Positions 48,660 to 58,046 of a stretch of 64,000 nt of DNA are shown piece by piece; the stretch's first letter is position 1; every line of letters begins with the position of its first letter. The position numbers and the translations under genes were made by a program. The notes beneath the pieces are model-generated. The model saw nothing but the letters and a program-made list of their open reading frames with translations, was not told the origin of the DNA and did not search any database. Origin of the DNA: Chloroflexota bacterium (lineage in GTDB: Bacteria; Chloroflexota; Anaerolineae; Aggregatilineales; Phototrophicaceae); NCBI GenBank assembly GCA_026707665.1, contig JAPOWK010000039.1, forward strand, positions 1-64,000, in the 5' to 3' direction.

Positions 48660-49646
48660 TCAAAGCAGGTTTTGAATCGCCTCGCGCTCGGATAGAAGTT
48701 CGGCTTCGGAGTTCTTGATCTTGCCAAGCGCGTAATTGCTGAGGTCGAGTCCGGCGACAGTTGAGACGGTCCCATCATTGGTTGTTCGCAAGGGGAATGA
48801 GTAGATCAGCCCGTCGGCGACGCGATATGGATTGCCATCGCTGGGAATGGCGGCGCTGAACCAGTCATCTTGCGGCGTCGCTTTTATCAGGCTGCGAATG
48901 GTATCGAGAGCGGCGTTGGCGGCGCTGGCGGCCGAGCTTTTGCCGCGCGCGCTGATGACGGCGGCGCCACGCTCTTGAACCGTTTCCATAAAGTCTCCTT
49001 CTAGCCAGCCCCGATCGCCAATGACCGCTTCAGCCGACTGCCCACGAATCAGCGCGTGCTCGAAGTTCGGGAACTGAGTGCTGCTGTGGTTGCCCCAAAT
49101 CGCAAGTTTGCTCACCTTGCTGACTTGCGCGCCGGCCTTTTGCGCAAGTTGGGCTTTGGCTCGGTTCTCGTCCAGGCGCGTCATGGCGAAAAAGCGTTCG
49201 GCGGGGATGTCGGGCGCATTGGCTTTTGCGACCAGGCAATTGGAATTGCAGGGATTGGCGACGGTCAACACGCGAATATCGCCCGCGGCATGTTCGTTGA
49301 GGGCACGGCCTTGCTCGACGAAAATTGGTCCGTTCGCTGCGATGAGGTCGCTGCGATCCATGCCGGGTCCGCGCGGCCTGCCACCCACCAGGATCGCCCA
49401 GTTGGCGTCTCTGAAGGCGATCTTGGGATCGTCAGAAATGATCACATCCTGAAGCAACGGTTGGGCGCTGTCCTCCAATTCCATCACCACGCCGCGCAGG
49501 GCATCCATCGCCGGCGGAATTTCCAGAATCTGCAGCACAACAGACTGACCTGCGCCGAAGACTTCGCCGTTGCCAATGCGAAAAAGCAGACTGTAGGCGA
49601 TCTGGCCCGCTCCACCGGTGACCGCTACTCGAATAGGTTGCGTCAT
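48660..49646 (-). CDS. mdh: malate dehydrogenase
   Basis: VAVTGGAGQIAYSLLFRIGNGEVFG; VANPCNSNC; IWGNHSSTQFP. Confidence 0.95.
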   Translation of the reverse strand: MTQPIRVAVTGGAGQIAYSLLFRIGNGEVFGAGQSVVLQILEIPPAMDALRGVVMELEDSAQPLLQDVIISDDPKIAFRDANWAILVGGRPRGPGMDRSDLIAANGPIFVEQGRALNEHAAGDIRVLTVANPCNSNCLVAKANAPDIPAERFFAMTRLDENRAKAQLAQKAGAQVSKVSKLAIWGNHSSTQFPNFEHALIRGQSAEAVIGDRGWLEGDFMETVQERGAAVISARGKSSAASAANAALDTIRSLIKATPQDDWFSAAIPSDGNPYRVADGLIYSFPLRTTNDGTVSTVAGLDLSNYALGKIKNSEAELLSEREAIQNLL

Positions 49647-49731
49647 TCCGTCGTTTCCTCTCCTGTACCCTTTGGGATTTGCGAGCGGGATTATACTGGA
49701 AAAGCGAAAGCTTGTTCAGTGACGATTCAGC

Positions 49732-50334
49732 CTAGCCCGCCAGGTGTGGCAGCTCGGCAAAGGCGCTAATCCGCCAGGTATCCTCAAAGCGTTCCAGCGT
49801 CGTTATCGAGGTATTCTTCATCGCTTTGTCGGGCAAGCGGACGAACATCGAGGCGAAGAGAATCATCATGGCGGAGCTGTGCCCGACTATTGCCACCGTC
49901 TCCCCGTTTGTTGCGCCGGTGATGTCATCCCAAGCCGCCTGCATCCGCCGCTGCACATCAAGCCGGGACTCGCCGCCGGGCACGCGATACGGGCGATATC
50001 CCGACTCCCACTTGCGGTATGCCAGCGGGAATAGCGATTCGACCTCGGCAAAGGTATGACCCTCGAAATCGCCGAATGCAATCTCAGCGAGGCGCTCGTC
50101 TTCACAGACCTCTTGCCCTAGGACCGCGGCTATGATCTGCGCCGTCTCCAGCGCGCGCGACCGCGGACTGGTATAAAGGACCTCAATTGAATCCGTTTTG
50201 AGATGATATGCCAGCGCCCTGGACTGCGATCGCCCGCATTCATTTAAGGGAACGGGCAGCGCCCCTTGCAAGCGATGTTCGAGATTGAAATCGGTCTGTC
50301 CGTGTCGGATGAAGAGGACCTTTTTTGCGCTCAT
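49732..50334 (-). CDS. histidine phosphatase family protein
   Basis: LFIRHGQTDFNLEHRLQG; VAIVGHSSAM. Confidence 0.93.
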   Translation of the reverse strand: MSAKKVLFIRHGQTDFNLEHRLQGALPVPLNECGRSQSRALAYHLKTDSIEVLYTSPRSRALETAQIIAAVLGQEVCEDERLAEIAFGDFEGHTFAEVESLFPLAYRKWESGYRPYRVPGGESRLDVQRRMQAAWDDITGATNGETVAIVGHSSAMMILFASMFVRLPDKAMKNTSITTLERFEDTWRISAFAELPHLAG

Positions 50335-50381
50335 CTATTCCTCTCAATCGGCAGATTTCTGGTTAGCATAAAGTTTCAACA

Positions 50382-50456
50382 TTGTCCGCTATTGTCCATT
50401 TCGGACAAAGAAATATATTTTTCGGACAATACAGCCGATTTTGGACAAAAAATCGG
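50382..50456. promoter_or_regulatory. phased TTGTCC/GGACAA operator-like array
   Basis: TTGTCC at 50382 and 50392; GGACAA at 50403, 50423, 50443; CCGATTTT-GGACAA-AAAATCGG inverted repeat 50435-50456. Confidence 0.6.
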
Positions 50457-50722
50457 TTTGAGGTGAGTTTGAGACGTCGGCGATGGATGACAGCTAAGAC
50501 CTTTTCGCTGCATCCCCCCAGAAATCGGTTTTGAATTGGCACAGTGTATAGACAGGGCATGGATAGATGAAAGGGGTACCCCCTCTTCGGCAGCGTGCGG
50601 GAAGGGCAATATGCAGGAGGTCCTCAGAAGCCTCGGGTTGGGCGAGAAGTGTATGGCAGCCATAGGGCAGAGCATGACATCGACATTATTGGAAAGGGCG
50701 ACCAAATGGTCGCACAAGTCTT

Positions 50723-50749
50723 GTAGGTTGGGTAGGTCGCGTAGGTCGC
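50723..50749 (+). repeat. 3 x 9-bp tandem repeat (GTAGGTYGS)
   Basis: GTAGGTTGG GTAGGTCGC GTAGGTCGC followed by CTCAACCCGACC. Confidence 0.8.
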
Positions 50750-50924
50750 CTCAACCCGACCGCCGACAGTGGATGTCAGTCGTCTCTGGATACACGGTGT
50801 CCCGAGACCAGATTATTGATTGCCATGTCCTCAATTTCCACCGCGTCTCAACCTTGACGGAATACGCAGCCAAGTGCAAAATCTAGGAATTGGAAGTGCG
50901 TACCACATAGGAAGCAATTGCAAA

Positions 50925-51206
50925 GTGGCAGACGAACAGAGCGGTGGACCCACGCAGCCGAGCAGGTTAACGCGATACGGATTGGCGATGGTGGGCGGCG
51001 CCGGCATGACGCTGCTGATCCTCGGCGCCAGCATCGGCGTCATTTACGGCGCCGGCTTGGGCGCGGAATCAACACATTCGCTTGGCTTGGCGCTCATCGT
51101 TGGATTGCTCTTGCTGATCCTCGCCATTGGTTTCTGGCTGGGTTGGGTGCGCCCCTTTGAACGATTTGATGATATCAACGTTCCGGCGGAACCCGAGCAT
51201 CACTAA
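50925..51206 (+). CDS. hypothetical two-TM membrane protein
   Basis: GTG start VADEQSGG...; two hydrophobic segments; upstream part of the listed ORF looks non-coding. Confidence 0.55.
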   Translation: MADEQSGGPTQPSRLTRYGLAMVGGAGMTLLILGASIGVIYGAGLGAESTHSLGLALIVGLLLLILAIGFWLGWVRPFERFDDINVPAEPEHH

Positions 51207-51215
51207 GCCCCCAAC

Positions 51216-51719
51216 ATGAAAAGAAAATCTGAGGTTCAGCGTCAGCCCATCGCCGAGCGGGTTTCTGGAATTGTCACTGAACTCGATGGTCATGCGTTGC
51301 TGTCGCCAGCGCAACTGTCAGCGGGCAATGTGATCGCACGCGGCGAACTGATCCTCCGATACGGCATCACCTTCATGGGCAAGCCGCATCTATCTATCGT
51401 GCCGTATTTGGTGGTCGCCGACTATGGCGAACTGCTGCATGGCGAAGAGGCCTGGGACTTCCTGATGACCAGCGCGCATCTCTATCCGCGCGCCGATGTC
51501 TGCGGTTTCTTGAACGATGGACGTGACGAAATGGTTGCGCTTAAACAACTGGACTTCGACTACCCCTTTGACGTCTTCGTCTACCGAGAAATCCAGGATG
51601 ATCGCCCTTTGACGGCGCTGTCCGCGCTGATTGCCGACGCCGCGCCGTCTTATCCTGATCGTCTGCTGCAGCGCCTTCCACGCTTCGACAGCCTGAGCGC
51701 TTGGCGTATGAATGAGTGA
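51216..51719 (+). CDS. conserved-looking hypothetical protein, overlaps era
   Basis: 167 aa, 8-nt overlap with era start. Confidence 0.65.
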   Translation: MKRKSEVQRQPIAERVSGIVTELDGHALLSPAQLSAGNVIARGELILRYGITFMGKPHLSIVPYLVVADYGELLHGEEAWDFLMTSAHLYPRADVCGFLNDGRDEMVALKQLDFDYPFDVFVYREIQDDRPLTALSALIADAAPSYPDRLLQRLPRFDSLSAWRMNE

Positions 51720-52650
51720 GTTGGATTCGGTCTTCAGCGACGACTGGGGAGAAGATCATCGCTCAGGTCTTGTTGCGGTTGTCGGGCGTCCCAATGTCGG
51801 CAAATCCACTTTGATCAACGCGATCCTGGGACAGAAGATCGCAATCGTGACTGCCAAGCCACAAACGACGCGTCGGCGTCAATTGGGCATCTACACCAAT
51901 GAGGAAGCGCAAGTCCTTTTCATTGATACTCCGGGCATTCATAAGCCACGATCAGTACTGGGCAAATATATGGTCGGGGTCGCGCATGATGCCTTGAAAG
52001 ACGCCGATGTCATTCTTTGGATCCTCGACGCGTCGGCGCCCCCGACAGCCGGCGATCAAAACATCGCGGCGCTTTTGGGGCGGATCGTGCCGGCGACGCC
52101 CAGAGTGCTCGCTTTGAACAAGATTGACTTGGCTGGCGACAGCGCTGAGTTCGCCGCGCATGCTTCCTTGTGCGAGCATCAGAGCGCGCTGCCGGTCAGC
52201 GCCAAGGAAGCGCGCGGCATCTCCGATTTGATTGCGAGTCTGATTCCGCTGCTGCCGCGAGGTCCACGCTATTATCCCGCCGGCCAGGCGAGCGAAGCCA
52301 ATCTAAGATTCTTGGCGGCGGAGATCATCCGCGAGCGCATCATCGAACTCACCAGCGATGAATTACCGCACGCGGTTGCCGTGGAGATCACTCGCTTTCG
52401 CGAAAAACGCTATGGCGCCCAAATAGAGGCGTCAATCTTTGTCGAGCGGGGCTCGCAGAAGGGCATCGTCATTGGCAAGCGCGGAGACTTGATCAAGCGG
52501 ATCGGCGTCGAATCGCGCGTGGCATTGGAAGCATTGCTTGAATCACGCGTGAATTTGGAGACGCGCGTCAAGGTGCAAAAGAATTGGCGCAGCAACGCCG
52601 AGTTTTTGCGGCGGATCGGCTATCCATTGCCTAAGCGCGGGCGAAATTAA
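51712..52650 (+). CDS. era: GTPase Era
   Basis: GRPNVGKSTLINAILGQKIAIVTAKPQTTRRRQLGI; FIDTPGIH; C-terminal KH domain. Confidence 0.97.
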   Translation: MSELDSVFSDDWGEDHRSGLVAVVGRPNVGKSTLINAILGQKIAIVTAKPQTTRRRQLGIYTNEEAQVLFIDTPGIHKPRSVLGKYMVGVAHDALKDADVILWILDASAPPTAGDQNIAALLGRIVPATPRVLALNKIDLAGDSAEFAAHASLCEHQSALPVSAKEARGISDLIASLIPLLPRGPRYYPAGQASEANLRFLAAEIIRERIIELTSDELPHAVAVEITRFREKRYGAQIEASIFVERGSQKGIVIGKRGDLIKRIGVESRVALEALLESRVNLETRVKVQKNWRSNAEFLRRIGYPLPKRGRN

Positions 52651-53585
52651 GTCGACTCTTCGGGCTGCAGAATGCTTCTGACAGCGGCGATGTCAGCTTG
52701 AATCTGCCCTACCAATGCGTCCAGGCCGCTGAATTTCTGCTCCCGACGCAGTCGTTTCTTGAAGGTGAGCTCCAGGCGCCCGCCGTAGATATCACGGTCG
52801 AAATCCAGCAAGTGCGCCTCGACAGTCACGGCATCGCCAGCAAAGGTGGGCCGCAGCCCGATATTCGTCGCGGCCGGAAAGGTCTCGCCGCCGAGCCGCG
52901 CCCAGGTGGCGTAAACACCATTTGCCGGGATGAGTTGCTCGGGCCAGACATCGAGATTCGCCGTTGGCACGCCGATGGTGCGTCCCCGGCGCTCGCCGGC
53001 GACAACGACGCCTTCCAAGGTATAGGCTCGCCCCAGCATTGCGGCGGCGGCCGTCATGTTTCCCTTGCGGACGTGGTCACGCACGGTCGAACTGCGAATG
53101 AGCTGTCGGCTGGCTTGCGTGGTGATCAGCTCCATCGCCCTTACGTGGAAGCCGCGTTTTTTGCCTTGCGCCTGTAGAAAGCGGACATCTCCTTCGCGCT
53201 GAAATCCGAGCGCGAAATCAGCACCCACCCATAATTCCTTAAGCCGAAGGTATCTGGCCAGCAACTCGATAAAGTCAGCCGCGGGCAGATGACGGGTCTC
53301 GTCGTCAAAGGGATGGGTGATGACCAGGTCCACACCGAGATTGAGCAGCAGCTCGGCCCGCTTTTCCGGTGTCGTCAGATAATAGCGCGTCTTCACCTTA
53401 TCCAGAACTTTATCGGGATGCGGATAAAAGGTGAGGACAATCGCTTTGCGTCCCGAGCCGCGCGCGCTATCGACCAGGCGCTGAATCAGCTGTTGATGAC
53501 CGAGGTGCACGCCGTCAAATACGCCGATTGTCACGAGAGAATCGGAATCAAGATTGGCGTGCTTCAAGTCTCGCAGGTGTTTCAT
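52647..53585 (-). CDS. ribF: bifunctional riboflavin kinase/FAD synthetase
   Basis: IGVFDGVHLGHQQLIQRLVD; GRTIGVPTANLD. Confidence 0.95.
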   Translation of the reverse strand: MKHLRDLKHANLDSDSLVTIGVFDGVHLGHQQLIQRLVDSARGSGRKAIVLTFYPHPDKVLDKVKTRYYLTTPEKRAELLLNLGVDLVITHPFDDETRHLPAADFIELLARYLRLKELWVGADFALGFQREGDVRFLQAQGKKRGFHVRAMELITTQASRQLIRSSTVRDHVRKGNMTAAAAMLGRAYTLEGVVVAGERRGRTIGVPTANLDVWPEQLIPANGVYATWARLGGETFPAATNIGLRPTFAGDAVTVEAHLLDFDRDIYGGRLELTFKKRLRREQKFSGLDALVGQIQADIAAVRSILQPEEST

Positions 53586-53618
53586 CGCTCCTGCTCGTTG
53601 CTTTGGCTCGCCATCATT

Positions 53619-54518
53619 TTAACAGGAGTGGCTTCCAAATACCTTGCGCGGTTTCCACCGCCCGGCGCGGGGCTCCAATATAGCGACGAGCTGATAAGCC
53701 GCATCAAAGGCAAATACCGTGCGGTCGGCGATACTTGGCAGGCGACGAATGAAACGTCCGTGACGCAGGCTTCGAATGTCTTCGGCATCCAATTTCACGC
53801 GAGTGTATTGCGTCAGCGCGTCATAGGGCGATGTGATGTGTCGCAGCCATTCAGCGGAGTTAGTAATCGCTTCCAGGGGGAGACTGTCGCTGAGCACGAA
53901 GGCGCCGCTGGCGGTACGTGTCAAGCCGGCGAGATATCCGCCGACCCCTAACTCAGCGCCCAGGTCATGAGCCAGGCTGCGAATATAAGTCCCGGCGCCG
54001 CATTCAATCTCGAGCTCCAGGACGGGATTGCGCCAAGCCAAAATCTTAAGCGAATGAATGGTGATCGGTCGCGGTTCGCGCTCTATCGTCTGCCCCTGCC
54101 GCGCCAGATCGTAGAGCTTCTTGCCGCGGACCTTGATCGCGCTGTACATTGGCGGCACTTGTTCGATATCGCCGATGAAAAGCGGCAATGCGCGTTCGAT
54201 GTCGGCACGATGAATATGGTCGGCGCGTCTGCGATCCAGGAACTCGCCGGCGGCATCGTAGGTCGTCGTGGTCGCGCCAAAACGTATCTGCGCGTGATAG
54301 ACCTTGCGCCCGCGCATGATGTAGTCGCTTAGCCGTGTAGCCGTTCCCAGACAAATGACCAGAACACCATCAGCCAACGGATCCAAGGTGCCGGCGTGAC
54401 CCACTTTTTTTGAGCCGGTGAGCGACCGGTAATGGCGGCGCAGCTGCGCAACGATATCATGGCTTGTCGGGCCGAGGGGTTTGTTGAGGTTGAGAAAGCC
54501 GGCGGCGCTATCACTCAC
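53619..54518 (-). CDS. truB: tRNA pseudouridine(55) synthase
   Basis: LNLNKPLGPTSHDIVAQLRR; GHAGTLDPLADGVL; GTG start overlapping the nrnA stop. Confidence 0.95.
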   Translation of the reverse strand: MSDSAAGFLNLNKPLGPTSHDIVAQLRRHYRSLTGSKKVGHAGTLDPLADGVLVICLGTATRLSDYIMRGRKVYHAQIRFGATTTTYDAAGEFLDRRRADHIHRADIERALPLFIGDIEQVPPMYSAIKVRGKKLYDLARQGQTIEREPRPITIHSLKILAWRNPVLELEIECGAGTYIRSLAHDLGAELGVGGYLAGLTRTASGAFVLSDSLPLEAITNSAEWLRHITSPYDALTQYTRVKLDAEDIRSLRHGRFIRRLPSIADRTVFAFDAAYQLVAILEPRAGRWKPRKVFGSHSC

Positions 54519-55518
54519 ACTTGCCTGACCCTTCCGCGAGCGCCTGATGCGCCAGGGGCAGCACAATTCTATGCGCCTGCTGCAAACTGCCTTCGATGGT
54601 GCAGCCGGAAGCAAGCGTGTGGCCCCCGCCTCCGAGCTGAAGCGCAAGGCTGGCGACATCGTAACCGGGTTTGGCGCGGAAGCCGATTTCCACTTTTTCC
54701 TCGGGCAATTCCTTGAACACAATCGAGACCGAGGCCTGATCCACGGTCAAGAGATAACTCACCAAGCCACCATCGCCGGCTTTTTCCAGACCAACCTGGC
54801 GCAATTCACATTGCCGTATGGTGGCGTAGATCAAGCCGTCTTGCAGCCGGACCGATGGCAGGGCCAACTTCCACAATTCAACTTCTTCGTAGGACCGTCG
54901 ATTGAGCGTCTGCGCCATAATTTGCGGTAGGGGCGCGCCCTTGCTCATCAGGTCTTGCGCGATTGATAGCGTGCGGCTGTTGGTAGCGCTGATGCGAAAG
55001 CCCTGCGTATCGGTGACCAGCCCCGTCAAGAGCGCGTAGGCGGTTGAAGGCGAAATATCTTCACCGAGGAAGGCGAGAAAGTCATAAACAATTTCAACGG
55101 CGGCGACGGCCTGCGGCGCGATCAAGTGGATATCGCCGAAACGCGTGTTGGTCGGGTGATGGTCGAGATTTATGACCTGCCTGCTATGCTCCATGCCATA
55201 GGCGCCGGCGCGGCCGATACGCTCAAGGTCGCTGGAATCGAGCGTTATCAGCAGATCGAAGTCTCCCTTGTTTACACGGGGCGCCACCGCGTCACTGCCG
55301 GGAATAAAGCGCAAATCCGCCGGCACGCCATCATCAATGGCCGCCGTGATGTTCTTGCCCAGGCTGCGCAGCGGACCGGCCAGACCCAATAGCGAGCCGA
55401 CAGCATCGCCATCGGGCGCGATATGCGAGACAAGCAGAATCGAATTTGCGCGGGCGATGGCTTCAGCCGCAGCCTGCCACTGGGGCTCAGCGTGCCGGGT
55501 CGTCTGCATAACGCTCAT
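54511..55518 (-). CDS. nrnA: DHH/DHHA1 phosphoesterase (NrnA-like oligoribonuclease)
   Basis: ILLVSHIAPDGDAVGSLLGL; NLDHHPTN; GGGGHTLASGCTI. Confidence 0.92.
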   Translation of the reverse strand: MSVMQTTRHAEPQWQAAAEAIARANSILLVSHIAPDGDAVGSLLGLAGPLRSLGKNITAAIDDGVPADLRFIPGSDAVAPRVNKGDFDLLITLDSSDLERIGRAGAYGMEHSRQVINLDHHPTNTRFGDIHLIAPQAVAAVEIVYDFLAFLGEDISPSTAYALLTGLVTDTQGFRISATNSRTLSIAQDLMSKGAPLPQIMAQTLNRRSYEEVELWKLALPSVRLQDGLIYATIRQCELRQVGLEKAGDGGLVSYLLTVDQASVSIVFKELPEEKVEIGFRAKPGYDVASLALQLGGGGHTLASGCTIEGSLQQAHRIVLPLAHQALAEGSGKCE

Positions 55519-55873
55519 CGTCAGGGGCTTCGGCTGGGATTTCAAGGCTGGAAATGATGGCGTTGATGCGATCGGCTTGCGCCAGGGTGCTATCCCATTT
55601 GAAATGGAGCTCCGGCGTATGGCGCAGCCGAACTCGCTGGCCAACTTCGCGGCGCAAATAGCCACCCGCTCGCCGCAAGCCCGCCATCACTTCGCCTTCC
55701 CGGTTCTCGTCGCCCATGGCGCTGACGTAGACTTTCGCCACCATCAGTTCCGGATCGAGTGTGACTTCGGTCACGGTGATCTCTTGTAAACGCGGATCGG
55801 CTATCTCCGTCAGCAGCAGTTGGCTGAGAATCTGATGAATGCGTTCGCTCATTCGTTCCCGCTTCACGGACAT
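55487..55873 (-). CDS. rbfA: ribosome-binding factor A
   Basis: RMSERIHQILSQLLLTEIADPRLQEITVTEVTLDPELMVAKVYVS. Confidence 0.95.
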   Translation of the reverse strand: MSVKRERMSERIHQILSQLLLTEIADPRLQEITVTEVTLDPELMVAKVYVSAMGDENREGEVMAGLRRAGGYLRREVGQRVRLRHTPELHFKWDSTLAQADRINAIISSLEIPAEAPDDERYADDPAR

Positions 55874-55882
55874 GCCACCACC

Positions 55883-57694
55883 TCAGCTGACGCGCTCGCG
55901 CACATAGAATTCGATGATATCGCCTTCTTCAAAGTCGTTGACGCCGTCCAGCCCGATGCCGCATTCGAATCCCGCGCGCACCTCGCGAACGTCATCCTGG
56001 AAGCGCCTCAGGGAAGAGACGCTGACATTGTCATGAACGACAGCGTTGCCTCGCCTCACGCGCGCTTTGGCGTTGCGGCGCGCCTCGCCCTTGCGAATGA
56101 TGCTGCCCGCGATGAGCCCGCTGCGCGGTATCCTGAAGGTTTGCAGCACTTCGGATTCGCCGATGACCCGATTGACGAATTTCGGCTCAAGCATGCCGTG
56201 CAGCGCGAGCTCAATGTCTTCGAAGAGCTTGTAGATGATGTTGTAGCGCCGGATCTCCACTCCCTGCACATCGGCCGACGCCTGTGCCGCATTATCCGCG
56301 CTGACATTGAAGCCAAAGATGATCGCATTGGATGCGCTGGCCAGCATCACATCGGATTCGGTAATTCGTCCGACCTCCTGGCGCAAAACGCGTACGGCGA
56401 TGCCTTCTTCATTGCGTTCCGAAATATTGATCAACTCGTCGGTGATCGGCTGGATCGAGCCTTGTACATCCGCCTTGAGAATGATCGAGAGTTCTTTGGC
56501 GGCGCCGGTCTGGAATTGCTGCAAGAAATCTTCCAGAGTCATTGATGGCGGCTCTTGTTCGCCAACCTCGCGCGCGCGCTGAACATCGCGGCGGCTTTCG
56601 GCGATGCCGCGCGCGGTTTTGTCGTCGGCGGTCTCTTCAAACATGACGCCCGGCGCCGGTGGAGAACCCAAGCCCAGCACTGCCACCGGCATTGATGGAG
56701 TGGCGCGCTTTACTGGCTTGCCGGCGGGGTCGAACATGGCTTTGATCCTGCCGTAGGAGGTGCCGGCAACGATGCTGTCGCCCCGTTTCATCGTGCCATT
56801 CATAACCAGCAGGGTCGCCATCGTGCCTCTGTTTTTGTCTACTTCGGCTTCGATCACGGAGCCGCGCAGAACGCCTTTGGGATTGGCGAGAATCGAATTC
56901 TCATCGGCCACAAGGACCAGCGCCTCGAGCAAATCTTCGACGCCTTCGCCCGACAAGGAATTAACTGGCACCATGATCGTCGAGCCGTCCCAGTCATCGG
57001 GCACCAAGTCTAGTTCCGCCAGTTGCTGCTTGACCAAGTCCGGGTTGGCATTGCTTCGGTCCACTTTGGTAATGGCCACGACCAGGGGCACATTGGCGGC
57101 GCGCGCATGGTCGAGGGCTTCGCGCGTCGTTGGCATTACGCCGTCATCCGCGGCCACCACCAGAATGGCGATATCAGCGCCATGGGCGCCACGGGCGCGC
57201 ATCGCCGTAAAAGCCTCATGGCCCGGTGTATCCAGGAACGTTAAGATATGCCCGCCATGCTGCGCTTGATAGGCGCCGATGTGCTGCGTGATCCCGCCCG
57301 CTTCGCCCTCGGCGACGGCGGTCTTGCGAATCGTATCGAGCAGAGTTGTCTTGCCATGGTCGACATGACCAAGAATCGTAATAATGGGCGGCCGGCGGGA
57401 CATGTCGTCGGCGGATTCGCCCTCATACATCGCGCTCCATTTTTCTTCTTGCAGCTCGGCGCGCTCTTCTTCTTCGCGGGCGGCGGCAACCGCGCTGGCG
57501 GATTGGGCGGTGAATCCCAACTCCTCAACGACAATCGCGGCGGTATCGAAGTCGATCTGCTGGTTGATCGAAGCCATGATGCCATTGGAGATCAAGGTCT
57601 TCATGACATCAATGGGGCTGCTGTCAATCAGTTCGGCCAATTCACGAACTGTCAAATAATCCGGTACGAGGATATCTTTTGCTATTTCTGCCAT
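55883..57694 (-). CDS. infB: translation initiation factor IF-2 (short N-terminus)
   Basis: [38 protein letters not shown]. Confidence 0.97.
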   Translation of the reverse strand: MAEIAKDILVPDYLTVRELAELIDSSPIDVMKTLISNGIMASINQQIDFDTAAIVVEELGFTAQSASAVAAAREEEERAELQEEKWSAMYEGESADDMSRRPPIITILGHVDHGKTTLLDTIRKTAVAEGEAGGITQHIGAYQAQHGGHILTFLDTPGHEAFTAMRARGAHGADIAILVVAADDGVMPTTREALDHARAANVPLVVAITKVDRSNANPDLVKQQLAELDLVPDDWDGSTIMVPVNSLSGEGVEDLLEALVLVADENSILANPKGVLRGSVIEAEVDKNRGTMATLLVMNGTMKRGDSIVAGTSYGRIKAMFDPAGKPVKRATPSMPVAVLGLGSPPAPGVMFEETADDKTARGIAESRRDVQRAREVGEQEPPSMTLEDFLQQFQTGAAKELSIILKADVQGSIQPITDELINISERNEEGIAVRVLRQEVGRITESDVMLASASNAIIFGFNVSADNAAQASADVQGVEIRRYNIIYKLFEDIELALHGMLEPKFVNRVIGESEVLQTFRIPRSGLIAGSIIRKGEARRNAKARVRRGNAVVHDNVSVSSLRRFQDDVREVRAGFECGIGLDGVNDFEEGDIIEFYVRERVS

Positions 57695-57765
57695 ACCTGC
57701 CTCCTTCAGTTTTGGCGACCGTATGAGGCAGGACTGGCTTTCCCGCCTCGACTAGCTGACTCGCA

Positions 57766-58044
57766 TCATGATGGTGTCATCTGCCGCAGGTAATCACGGT
57801 CATCTTGGCTCAAGTCTCGTCGAAGCGCATTGTTCAGATAGGGACGCGCGGCTGCCTGGCGCCAGCAATTGGCATCGCCGCACAAATAGGCGCCGCGGCC
57901 GTTCATCTTGCCCGATTCGTCGACCCGCAGTTTTCCCTGCGCGAATACCAGCCGGGTCAAGATCCGTTTGTCCCGCTTGGCGCGACAGACTACACAACTC
58001 CGTTGCGGGCGATGCTTGCTTGCCATTCCGCGCCTATACGACAT
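57766..58044 (-). CDS. ylxR: YlxR family RNA-binding protein (DUF448)
   Basis: RSCVVCRAKRDKRILTRLVF; KMNGRGAYLCGDANCW. Confidence 0.93.
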   Translation of the reverse strand: MSYRRGMASKHRPQRSCVVCRAKRDKRILTRLVFAQGKLRVDESGKMNGRGAYLCGDANCWRQAAARPYLNNALRRDLSQDDRDYLRQMTPS

Positions 58045-58046
58045 CG

